Assembly: GCA_036387135.1 (NCBI GenBank)
Contig: DASVUH010000052.1
Location: 9,253-73,252, forward strand
Source of the DNA: JALZCH01 sp036387135
GTDB taxonomy: Bacteria; Acidobacteriota; Blastocatellia; Pyrinomonadales; Pyrinomonadaceae
Direction of reading: 5' to 3'
DNA length: 64,000 nucleotides
The notes beneath the pieces are model-generated. The model was not told where the DNA came from and did no database searches. It saw only the letters and a program-made list of their open reading frames with translations. Made by a program: the position numbers and the translations under genes. Shown here piece by piece: positions 10,550 through 19,082 of the stretch. Each line of letters starts with the position of its first letter. The stretch's first letter is position 1.

Positions 10550-10594
10550 GGTTGCTAAAAACATGAAAAATAAATTTCATGAGTTTTTGCAACC
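10550..10594. other. Long imperfect hairpin in the leader of the M1 peptidase gene
   Basis: An inverted repeat of ~20 bases per arm (GGTTGC, A-run, CATGAAA mirrored by TTTCATG, T-run, GCAACC) with a six-base loop. It lies ~50 bases after the receptor terminator and ~180 bases before the peptidase start. No T-run follows, so it is not a classic terminator. It could be a leader structure or a processed RNA. The rest of 10499-10772 is AT-rich and holds no gene. Confidence 0.45.
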
Positions 10595-10772
10595 CTAAAC
10601 AATTAAAGACGTAAACTCATTCAGGTGGATCTAAATTATTCTTTGGATTTGCAGCAAGTAAAAGGTCAAAAACCTGGCTTTATGTTATTAAGATAACAAT
10701 ATTGTGCAAATTCTCGAAATCTAAAGCCACTTAATGTTTTTGGGAAACCTCTTCTTAAAGATCGGATAAAAA

Positions 10773-13307
10773 ATGAAAATTAAAAATCTTTTTGTCGTAT
10801 TTTCGGTAATTTTGTGTTTCGCTTTTTCAGCGCGCGCGCAAGATCCGCAACCCTCTCCAACCGAAACCCCAAGAGTCGTCGGCGAAGTTACCATTAAAGC
10901 CACAAAAGCTAATATTGATCCGGTTTATATCGAGCTGCGTAAATTATCCGAAGCGCCGAACGCCTTCAGCGGTGAATATGCGAGCGTGAATAACCTGGTC
11001 TTAAAACGAGACGCTGCAACATTCACGCTTCGCAGCGGAGAAATGTATTTTCTTGCTCCGGCGCAGGGCAAGACGACTGGCGCGGTCTTTATCGGCGACG
11101 GCGAAATATCATTAACTCCTCCGGTAAATTCGGAAAAGAAAATGTTGAATTTTTTTATCGAATCGCCGGAGCTTAAAGAACAGTTTTCGCAATTGGTAAT
11201 TTTCTTTACCGACGAAACTTTCGATGAGATTAAAAAATCAGCGGCTGCGAAAATGTCAACGGCGGGCGCGCAGGCGACAAAAGCGCGCGATGCTTTTCGC
11301 GAAAAAGAAACAATGCTTCGCAACCGTTTTCGCTACAATATGACCGCGCGGATTTTGATGGATGCATATGCGCCGCCCAGACCCGGTTTCTTCACATCTT
11401 TTATCGAAGGTAAAAAATACAGCAAATTGGTATATCAACTCGATCCTCTGGGAATCGCCGAAGTTTCGCCCGAACAGGTAATGCTTCTCGATTACAGCGA
11501 AGCCGCAGGCGGAATCTGGACGGCGTTTCACTTGGCGGATGAGTATAAAAAAGGGACGGCGACCAGCTCGCAGGATCGGCGGGTTTTCGACCTTGCCAAG
11601 CACGAGATTGATGTAACTTTGCGCGGAACTAAATTATTAGCTTCGGATAAAGTAACAATGACAATGCGGGTTCCCGGACAGCGGGTTTTACCTTTTGATT
11701 TATATCCGACGCTTAAAGTAAAACGAGTTTTCGGCGAAAACGGCGAGGAAATAAACATTATTCAGGAAAACAGCGAAAAAGACGGAAGTCTGGCTGTTAT
11801 TCTCCCCGCCGCGCTCGAAGTAGGCAAACCTTTTGTCTTAAATTTCGAATATGAAGGCGACGGGGTTTTAATAAACAGAGGTTCGGGCAACTATATTTTA
11901 AACCCGGCTGCCCGCGCGAGCTGGTATCCGAACAACGGCGGAACGCAATTCGGAGACCGGGCGAACTTTGATATTACTTTTCGTTTTCCGAAACAGATGG
12001 TCATGATTGGCGTTGGAGAAATAGTTAAACCCGAGCAAACGGAAGGCGATTTAAAAGTATCTGCCTGGTCAACCAAAGGCGTTGAAATGGCGGTTGCGGG
12101 TTTTAATTACGGTGATTTTACCAAAAAAGAGTTTAAAGATGATATAACCGGATACACTTTGGAGGTTTTTGTAAATAAGGATGTTCCAAATGAAATCAAA
12201 TCAATTCAGCGCAATATTGAGCGGGCTGAAGCTGCCGGAGTGAAAACGGAAACTACTTTGGGGTCGTTCTCTACTTCGAGTATGGCGGAGTATGTCTTAG
12301 GCGAAACACAGAACTCTACGAGAATCTATCATGCTTATTTCGGGAAGCTCCCGTTTAACCGAATAGCTATGACGCAGCAGCCGGCTGTAAATTTCGGGCA
12401 GGCTTGGGCGACGCTGATTTATATGCCGTATATGGCTTTTATTGATTCTACACAGAGAACTCAGCTTTTCGGAATCGGCGGTGGAACCGACAGTTTCTGG
12501 CGTGAAGTCGCGCCTCACGAAGTTGCGCACCAATGGTGGGGACATTCTTCCGGTTGGACCAGCTATCATGACCAGTGGATGAGCGAAGGATTTGCGCAAT
12601 TATCAACGTCTCTGTATATCCAATTCGTTAAGAAAGACATCAAAAAGTTTAATGAATTCTGGGAAGAGCAGCGAAAACAAATTGTCGAAGCCTCTCCGCG
12701 AACAAAAGGTTTAAAGCCATATACGGTCGGACCCGTCACTCAGGGGTATCGCTTGAATACAGCCAAAACGGGCGGTATTGCGCAAAGTCTGATTTACCCG
12801 AAAGGCGCTTACATCCTGCATATGATTCGGATGATGATGAATGACAGGAAAGAAGGCGATGCGAAGTTTCAAGTGATGATGAGAGACTTTATTAAAACTC
12901 ATTATAACAAGGACGTTTCGACTGAAGATTTCAAAGCAATTGTCGAAAAACATATGACTCCGAAAATGGATATTGACAAAAACGGCAAGATGGATTGGTT
13001 TTTCGACCAATGGGTTTACGGAACGGAAGTCCCGGCTTATAAGCTGGAATACAATATTAACAAGGCGGACGGAAAAGTTGTCTTAAGCGGCAAGATTACG
13101 CAATCGGGAGTTTCGGATAATTTCGTAATGCCGGTTCCGTTATATATTGATTTTGGAAACGGATGGGTATCCGCCGGAGATGTCACGATAGTCGGAAATA
13201 AGTCATTTGATCTGGGCAACATACCATTGCCGCGTGAGCCAAAGAGGGTTGCAATATGCGCATTAAGCGATGTTCTGGCGACAAGTATTGACAATGTAAA
13301 AAAATGA
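10773..13307 (+). CDS. Secreted M1-family (gluzincin) metallopeptidase
   Basis: An 844-residue exported zinc metallopeptidase. The signal peptide spans about residues 1-23 (ends SARAQ). The zinc site is HEVAH at residues 582-586 with the third ligand E605, the exact HExxH-18-E spacing of M1 peptidases, followed by WWGH. An N-terminal beta-sandwich typical of M1 enzymes (about 200-450) precedes the catalytic domain, and helices fill the C terminus. The usual exopeptidase signature G-x-M-E-N about 30 residues before the zinc site is absent; the equivalent stretch reads GQAWATLIYMPY. Aminopeptidase activity is therefore not certain, and an endopeptidase or altered-specificity role is possible. 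The gene lies between two large outer-membrane receptor genes, which suggests extracellular or periplasmic protein breakdown linked to uptake. Confidence 0.85.
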   Translation: MKIKNLFVVFSVILCFAFSARAQDPQPSPTETPRVVGEVTIKATKANIDPVYIELRKLSEAPNAFSGEYASVNNLVLKRDAATFTLRSGEMYFLAPAQGKTTGAVFIGDGEISLTPPVNSEKKMLNFFIESPELKEQFSQLVIFFTDETFDEIKKSAAAKMSTAGAQATKARDAFREKETMLRNRFRYNMTARILMDAYAPPRPGFFTSFIEGKKYSKLVYQLDPLGIAEVSPEQVMLLDYSEAAGGIWTAFHLADEYKKGTATSSQDRRVFDLAKHEIDVTLRGTKLLASDKVTMTMRVPGQRVLPFDLYPTLKVKRVFGENGEEINIIQENSEKDGSLAVILPAALEVGKPFVLNFEYEGDGVLINRGSGNYILNPAARASWYPNNGGTQFGDRANFDITFRFPKQMVMIGVGEIVKPEQTEGDLKVSAWSTKGVEMAVAGFNYGDFTKKEFKDDITGYTLEVFVNKDVPNEIKSIQRNIERAEAAGVKTETTLGSFSTSSMAEYVLGETQNSTRIYHAYFGKLPFNRIAMTQQPAVNFGQAWATLIYMPYMAFIDSTQRTQLFGIGGGTDSFWREVAPHEVAHQWWGHSSGWTSYHDQWMSEGFAQLSTSLYIQFVKKDIKKFNEFWEEQRKQIVEASPRTKGLKPYTVGPVTQGYRLNTAKTGGIAQSLIYPKGAYILHMIRMMMNDRKEGDAKFQVMMRDFIKTHYNKDVSTEDFKAIVEKHMTPKMDIDKNGKMDWFFDQWVYGTEVPAYKLEYNINKADGKVVLSGKITQSGVSDNFVMPVPLYIDFGNGWVSAGDVTIVGNKSFDLGNIPLPREPKRVAICALSDVLATSIDNVKK

Positions 13308-13403
13308 TTACTGGCGAAATGGGGAAGAATTTTCCATTAAAGAAACGATTGCATTATGGATATTTCTCATTAAGCTATTAAATTCGTCGCCCCGCGAGCA
13401 AAA

Positions 13404-13440
13404 CCGTCCCCATAGTTTCGGTTAGAAACTATGGGGACGG
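13404..13440. terminator. Bidirectional terminator between convergent genes
   Basis: A perfect 16-bp stem (13404-13419 with 13425-13440) around a five-base loop GGTTA, flanked by A4 on the left and T4 on the right so it can work on both strands. It includes the TAG stop (13429-13431) of the leftward TPR gene and lies ~100 bases after the M1 peptidase stop. Confidence 0.88.
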
Positions 13441-14496
13441 TTTTGTTTCAGTTGAAGGCGCGGGCGCAGGGGATTTTGAGTCTTTGAGCTGCCGAATGAC
13501 ATTGCGAAGCTGTTCGGCATCGGGAGTTGTTGGAACCAGGCGCAGATAAGTTTCCAATTCATCTGACGCGCGTTTCTTCTCTCCCTGGGCGCTATAAATA
13601 ATTGCCAAAAATCGGTGAGCCTCCTTCATTTCATCGCCCCCTAAAGTTATAGCCGAAACCAATTCCTTTTCAGCTTCGTTGAAGCGTCCTAAATTTGCCA
13701 GCGCTTGTCCAAGAAAGTAATGACAGACAGGCGACTTTTCTTCAATTTTTATTGCTTTGCGCAGCGCCGGTTCAGCTTCCTCGAATTGCTTCATTTGAAC
13801 TAGCACGATGCCGCGATTCATAAGCGGAGCAAATGCATCCGGTTTGATTTTGAGAGCCGACTGAAAAGATTCATTAGCTTTTTTCAAATCATTCAGACGA
13901 AGATATTGGACACCCAATTCATTGTACGCATACATGAAATCAGGATATTCAACGATTGATAGCTGAAATTGTTCAATAGCGCTCTTAAAGTCGCGGTTCT
14001 TAACAAATTCGAGTCCTTTTGTGTATAAATCTAAAGCCTTCTTCGGCACGTTTGCCAACTCTGAATCTATAACTCCCGGTTTTATCCTTGGTGTTGCTTT
14101 TGAAGTTAGTCGCAGATTCAAATTGTAGACCTGAGGCGGTGCGCCTCTAACTTGAATAATATCCACCGGATACGTTAAGGGTTCAAAATCTTTTTCATTA
14201 TTTATAACGATAGTATAATTTCCGGAAGGCACCCCGCGAAAAGTAAAATTCCCGTATTCGTCTGTTGTTGTATTTCTGTCACCTCTGGTCATCGTTTCAA
14301 GCTTGACCCTGACACGCACGCCTAGGCGGTGTCCTGTAGGACCTAAAACAGTTCCAACAATCGAGTTGCCGCCTCCTAAGCCTGTATCTAATGCCTCAAG
14401 TCCGCCGACTTGTGCAAACACACAATTAGCAATGCAAAGGAGCAGGAAAAGCGAAAAGAGAAATACTCCTAAATTAAGGTTAGATTGCGAAACCAT
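13429..14496 (-). CDS. Secreted TPR protein with carboxypeptidase-regulatory-like domain
   Basis: A 355-residue exported protein. ATG 14496 is chosen over a TTG six codons upstream because AAAGGA lies at good distance before it. The signal peptide (about 1-29) ends CVFAQ. An Ig-like carboxypeptidase-regulatory domain follows (about 45-125; G-N-F-T-F-R-G-V-P-S-G pattern), the same domain type that begins the two neighbouring receptors. Four or five tetratricopeptide repeats (about 150-325) carry canonical A-x-x-x-L-G/A-x2-Y and P-x-x-A motifs, and the tail is Pro/Ser/Ala-rich. It probably acts as a periplasmic or outer-membrane scaffold. It is read toward the M1 peptidase gene and shares its terminator. 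The exact role is unknown. Confidence 0.8.
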   Translation of the reverse strand: MVSQSNLNLGVFLFSLFLLLCIANCVFAQVGGLEALDTGLGGGNSIVGTVLGPTGHRLGVRVRVKLETMTRGDRNTTTDEYGNFTFRGVPSGNYTIVINNEKDFEPLTYPVDIIQVRGAPPQVYNLNLRLTSKATPRIKPGVIDSELANVPKKALDLYTKGLEFVKNRDFKSAIEQFQLSIVEYPDFMYAYNELGVQYLRLNDLKKANESFQSALKIKPDAFAPLMNRGIVLVQMKQFEEAEPALRKAIKIEEKSPVCHYFLGQALANLGRFNEAEKELVSAITLGGDEMKEAHRFLAIIYSAQGEKKRASDELETYLRLVPTTPDAEQLRNVIRQLKDSKSPAPAPSTETKPSP

Positions 14497-14600
14497 ATAC
14501 TTGTTTCCTTTCAATTATTCTCCGTTGTTGTTAAAGAATTAGTTCTCGGACTTGAAAAGCTTAAAACTCTCAAAATCAATCGCTCTGCAAAGATTAAAAA

Positions 14601-14630
14601 ACGGCGTTGTTGATTAACTAACAACGCCGT
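14601..14630 (-). terminator. Rho-independent terminator of second receptor gene
   Basis: An 11-bp perfect stem (ACGGCGTTGTT / AACAACGCCGT) with an eight-base loop. On the minus strand it is followed by a run of T (A-run at 14596-14601 on the plus strand). It lies ~55 bases past the leftward receptor stop. Confidence 0.85.
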
Positions 14631-14683
14631 CAAAGGTGAAAAATCACTCAATTATAGTAAATACAAAGTTCTAATTCAAAACA

Positions 14684-17600
14684 TTAGAACCGTACTCTAC
14701 CTTCAAAGTGAACAATTCGCGAATTATTGCTTTGACCTGTTATTCTTCCGAAGTTAGTTGCGTCAAAGTTTTGCGTGCCATATACGAAACTCGCCCGATT
14801 AAGAACATTGATAGCAGTTGTCTTCAATTCCAGCCTCAAATTCTCCGTAATACGAAGCCGTTTCGTTAAGCTCAAATCTAAGTTGAAGTAAGCCGGTCCG
14901 TTCAAACTGTTCATCGGGAAATTACCAAATGTTCCTGGTGCTGGAGCAGCCATCAAGCCCGGTTTTAATTTAGAGCTTACAAAAGCCCCGGTTGCCGGAT
15001 TAACCGTAATGTCCAGTAAGTCGGGATTGATAAAGTATACACCGGTAGGAGTTTTGTAAACCCCAAGGTTTTTCTTGAATTCCTCGAAGGTTATTCCTAC
15101 AAGATCTGCTGGATTATTGCCCGAGTTGAAGCTATTGAACGTAGTACGATTTGAGGCAACAAAGAATGGAGGTCTTGTTTGCCAAGTGACGATTGCACCC
15201 AAATTCCAGTTGCCGACTATTCTGTCAATTACCGGATTTCCACCATTCAAAAATGCCCTTCCTTTCCCGAAGGGAAGTTCGTACAAGCCATTCGCAACAA
15301 ATCTATGAGTCTGGTCGTTGTTAGAACGGCGCCAATCAAGGTCTTTGTTACGAAGCGAACGGAAACTGGCTAAGTCCGTTTGGTTGTTGCCATAGCAATC
15401 TGCGCAGTTTGTCAGAGCCTTGCTAAATGTATAGTCTGCCTGGAATTGCAAACCATTAGATAAACGACGGCGTAGTTCAACTTGAAGCGCGTGATAATTA
15501 GACTCACCTTCGTTGGTCAAAATCTGCGCGAAACCGGCATTCGGATTTGCCACAAAGAAATTGGCGGCAATTCCATTTGCAGGATTTTCGCGAGCTGTTC
15601 TATAAGTTGGACTAAAAGCCAAAGTTGAAGCAAATGTACCGACATTGTTAGCAGTCAGATTGCTGATAAATGTCGAGCTTGCAAAACCGCTTGTACTATT
15701 CGCAGCTAAGCCGGCGAAGAATCTGTTCAGAATAGGAAGATCAACACAACCTGCACAACCCGGCGCAAAGCTGGAGCCTCCACGAAGTGCGAGATTCTTC
15801 TGTGCGTTTAAGAACTCTTGCAAGAATCCGTTTTCGAAGATGTTGACCTCGTTGACGTTGAAAGCACGCCATTGTTTTTGGGCGGAATTTCCAACATAAC
15901 GAATCTCGATAGCTGTTTGCGGAAGAATCTCACGTTCATAGCCGACAGACCATTGATGAACATAAGGTGTAACAATGTTTGGATCAACGGAAAAGACTCC
16001 GCTGCTCTGATTGAGAAGAAGATTCTGTCTGCTGGTAACAGGAACACTAAATGTAGGAGTGGTCAGCGTAACGCCGGCAGCAGTTAATACTCCGGTCGGA
16101 ACTGTATTATTTACGGTCTGAATCAGCCCCGGATTTGTTGTTGTGTTACCTTGTATCGCACTTAGAATGGTCAAGCCTTCTTTCACATAGCTCTTTGAAT
16201 AACCGGCGCGGATTGAGCTTCTTCCTTCAGAGCCAAACAACGTTCGCAAAAGACCGCTCTTAAAGTCAGGCGAGTAAGCGATTCCAATATTAGGCGCAAA
16301 GTTGTTGTAATCTTCCGGATAAAACTTATTATCGCCTAAGAAATTAAGATTCGTACTTACTGTAGTGAGCCCAGCCGGTGCATTTGGGGTAAAGAGATTT
16401 CCTTCGCCCGAAACGCCATAGATAGACAGAGGATCGGTAGGTACAAAAGCTAAACCATTGGGGACAGTAGGAACACCGAAATATTCCCAACGCAGACCCG
16501 CAGTGAGGGTAAAGTTGGGGGAAACACGCCATTGATCTTGACCGTAGATGGCTAAATCTTTTGTCTGTAGCTGTCTTTTGCGCGGCGCGCCCGGGACAAA
16601 ACCGGAATCCGGGGACGTAACATTGAAAGTTTGGCTCGCGCTGGCAAGATTTCCGACAATGGTGGTGTAAACGTTTGTGGCACGGGTAAGATCGGCTGAC
16701 ACTGAGAAGGGAAGTTCCGCTTGTAGAATTCCACTAGGATTAGAAGAGTTTGTTCCCAGAGTGATGCTCTTAACAATCCCTACGTCATTATACTGGTCAA
16801 GGAAGGTTTTTTGATAATCAAACCCAAGTTTGAACAGGTGATTTCCCTTTGGCATAATGAAGTCATCTCTGATCTCATTAATAGTTGTAGTACGTCCTTG
16901 GCTCACGTTACCAGAAGCATCAAAATCGGTACAGCATGAGTTAACTATAAACTGTTCCGGTAAGGCGCCGTTGCGTGGGAAATTTGTCGGAGCCCACTGG
17001 CGACCGTAACGCAGAGAGTTAGTCATGTTGCCAAAAGTTGAAACCAGTGCCGGAGTTATAAGCCATCTGTTTGATGCCTGAGAAGTAAACGGTGCGCCAG
17101 GAAAAGGCTCATCCCCCGAATTCAAAGTATCCGGTGATGTATCAAATACTGCCTTGCTGAATACGAACTCCAGCTTATGTGCTCCAACCGGTGAATCTTT
17201 CACCAATTGATGATCATAGCGGAATGCATATTTTCTGTTCTGGTCCAGTCCCGATACGTTAAACCTGTAGCCTGCCGTGTTAAAGTTATCGCCAACCAGA
17301 TTATTATTGGGTAATGGTATCCGAGCCAACTCCGTTGTCATGAAAGGATTCAGGGTGCCCACATTTCCGAGCTGAAGCAAATTCACAGTCTGAAGCTGTC
17401 CATTGGTACCGGTATATCGGAAAATCCCTTGACGTGCTTCTTGTGTCAGCACTGTTCGGTTTCTTGTAACCTGGAAATTCTCGCGAAAGCCTTCAAACGA
17501 AAAGAAGAAGAAAGCTCTATCTTTTCCCTTGAATAGAGTCGGTCCGCCTTCGCCGAAATTCAAAAAGTACATCGGACCGCCAATGTCTCCGCCATAGTAA

Positions 17601-18433
17601 TGCTGGCGTTGCCTCGGTCTTGGGGTGCCGGCAAAATTATTAAAAAACGAGTTGGCATTAAACGCCTCATTGCGACCCATATAAAATATGCCGCCGTGAA
17701 AATCGTTCGTTCCGCTCTTGGTAACCATGTTTACCTGACCTACGCCGCGTCCTTGATCAGCGCCTACAGTATTTGTTGTGATACTAAATTCGCCAATTGA
17801 ACTGATCGCCGGTGAGCTCATAGCAAAGAACGAGCTTGTCTTCACGAACATGTCCTGAACGTTAATACCATCCTGGGTAATATTGGTTGTGCTTTGACGT
17901 AATCCGCCGACCGAGGACCCTCGAACATCGGTTCCGGTTACCGCGATTCCTGCTTGTAATCCTGCCAATTCTAACGGATTTCGTCCCGCCAGCGGCAGAT
18001 CACGGACCTGTTGCGTGTTGATTACATTGGTAATACTGGGACTTGTAGTGTTAACTACTTCCTGGGCAGCAGTGACCGTAACAGTCTCAGTTGTTGCCCC
18101 TACTTCCATCGCAATAGTAACTTCCGCCGCCTGCGAAACGTTAATGACTACATTAGGGGCTACGGTCCGCTTGAAGCCTGTGCTTTCAACTGAGACCGAA
18201 TAGGTGCCGGGTTCCAAAACGGCAATGTTAAATTGACCGTTTTCATTAGTTGTTGCAGTACGCTCCGTGCCTTTCTCATTATTCTTTACAGTCACGGCGG
18301 CTGACGGCAAAACCGCGCCGTTTGGATCCGTGACCGTACCTGAAAGGGAGCCTGTTGTTGTTTGCGCCTGGACAGCAAGCTGATTAGAAACAATCAGTAA
18401 TAACACTGCCAAAGTGCTTAAGAGTCTTTTCAT
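14684..18433 (-). CDS. TonB-dependent receptor, Oar-like, with carboxypeptidase-regulatory-like N-terminal domain
   Basis: A 1,249-residue outer-membrane receptor of the same family as the one at 6.5 kb but clearly divergent from it. The signal peptide covers residues 1-23 (ends AVQAQ). The carboxypeptidase-regulatory Ig domain (about 28-110; GTVTDPNGAVLPSA start) is followed by a plug region with DLPLAGRNPLELAGLQ and NMVTKSGTNDFHG motifs, then a barrel ending in a phenylalanine-terminated strand. ATG 18433 has GGAGGA eight bases upstream, a strong ribosome-binding site. A 15-bp AT palindrome (TTAATCT-A-AGATTAA, 18574-18588) about 140 bases upstream could be an operator. The substrate cannot be read from the sequence. 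Confidence 0.88.
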   Translation of the reverse strand: MKRLLSTLAVLLLIVSNQLAVQAQTTTGSLSGTVTDPNGAVLPSAAVTVKNNEKGTERTATTNENGQFNIAVLEPGTYSVSVESTGFKRTVAPNVVINVSQAAEVTIAMEVGATTETVTVTAAQEVVNTTSPSITNVINTQQVRDLPLAGRNPLELAGLQAGIAVTGTDVRGSSVGGLRQSTTNITQDGINVQDMFVKTSSFFAMSSPAISSIGEFSITTNTVGADQGRGVGQVNMVTKSGTNDFHGGIFYMGRNEAFNANSFFNNFAGTPRPRQRQHYYGGDIGGPMYFLNFGEGGPTLFKGKDRAFFFFSFEGFRENFQVTRNRTVLTQEARQGIFRYTGTNGQLQTVNLLQLGNVGTLNPFMTTELARIPLPNNNLVGDNFNTAGYRFNVSGLDQNRKYAFRYDHQLVKDSPVGAHKLEFVFSKAVFDTSPDTLNSGDEPFPGAPFTSQASNRWLITPALVSTFGNMTNSLRYGRQWAPTNFPRNGALPEQFIVNSCCTDFDASGNVSQGRTTTINEIRDDFIMPKGNHLFKLGFDYQKTFLDQYNDVGIVKSITLGTNSSNPSGILQAELPFSVSADLTRATNVYTTIVGNLASASQTFNVTSPDSGFVPGAPRKRQLQTKDLAIYGQDQWRVSPNFTLTAGLRWEYFGVPTVPNGLAFVPTDPLSIYGVSGEGNLFTPNAPAGLTTVSTNLNFLGDNKFYPEDYNNFAPNIGIAYSPDFKSGLLRTLFGSEGRSSIRAGYSKSYVKEGLTILSAIQGNTTTNPGLIQTVNNTVPTGVLTAAGVTLTTPTFSVPVTSRQNLLLNQSSGVFSVDPNIVTPYVHQWSVGYEREILPQTAIEIRYVGNSAQKQWRAFNVNEVNIFENGFLQEFLNAQKNLALRGGSSFAPGCAGCVDLPILNRFFAGLAANSTSGFASSTFISNLTANNVGTFASTLAFSPTYRTARENPANGIAANFFVANPNAGFAQILTNEGESNYHALQVELRRRLSNGLQFQADYTFSKALTNCADCYGNNQTDLASFRSLRNKDLDWRRSNNDQTHRFVANGLYELPFGKGRAFLNGGNPVIDRIVGNWNLGAIVTWQTRPPFFVASNRTTFNSFNSGNNPADLVGITFEEFKKNLGVYKTPTGVYFINPDLLDITVNPATGAFVSSKLKPGLMAAPAPGTFGNFPMNSLNGPAYFNLDLSLTKRLRITENLRLELKTTAINVLNRASFVYGTQNFDATNFGRITGQSNNSRIVHFEGRVRF

Positions 18434-19082
18434 TTTATTTTCCTCCGAAGTGAATAGAATCTGTTGCCTAACTTCCTGACATATACAAAAACAGCTTGCC
18501 TGAAAAAGCGATAAGGTCTTAACGTGCCGCTGTTTAGAAAGATTTCCCGTATCGTAACGAGATTATAAGTTGTTTAATCTAAGATTAAGAAACGAGAAAA
18601 GCGTTCAACGATTACGCAAAATTTATACCGTCATCATGACGTTCTAAAAAAAAACGCACTGTTAATTTGTAGAAAATAATAATCCCGATTTAATAAGCAT
18701 TTCTCATTTTTCTTTATAAATGAGAGAAGGGAGAAAGTTTTGGGAATAATCCATTTGTTCGGATTTCCTCCAAAAATTTAGATATTTCTCAGATTCAGGA
18801 TAAGAGAATCACTGTAAACGGTGAGATCCTTTTCTACTGCACCCTACAATGAAAGCGCTTTGCTTGTTCAATAATGTGAACTGCTTTAACGAGAGGTAGC
18901 TTGCTGATATAAACGGCGCTATTTTCGGGCAGATTAGTTCAATCTCTATCCTGCAGAGCTTTATTCGGAGCCGCCTTTGGATTCTGAATTTTATAACTTG
19001 CTTTCTTTTAAGGCTTTGTTTAAACGAGGCAACGCCTCGTTTTATGTTTTGCAACCAAGTTCTTTGTTATATTTAATTAACT
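18434..19082. promoter_or_regulatory. 650-base divergent intergenic region
   Basis: Separates the leftward receptor from the rightward sigma-54 regulator. It is AT-rich with no credible gene. Visible elements are the 15-bp palindrome at 18574-18588 and a perfect 10-bp hairpin near the regulator start. No convincing sigma-70 or sigma-54 (GG-N10-GC) promoter could be fixed by eye. Confidence 0.4.
19021..19043 (+). other. Terminator-like hairpin in the leader of the response regulator gene
   Basis: A perfect 10-bp stem (TAAACGAGGC / GCCTCGTTTA) with a three-base AAC loop followed by TGTTTT, 40 bases before the ATG of the sigma-54 regulator. It could end an upstream transcript or small RNA, or attenuate the regulator. 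Confidence 0.5.

Noticed and set aside
18809..19054. 81-codon minus-strand frame in the divergent gap before the sigma-54 regulator
   Set aside because: Basic, low-complexity translation without motifs; overlaps a perfect hairpin; probably chance.
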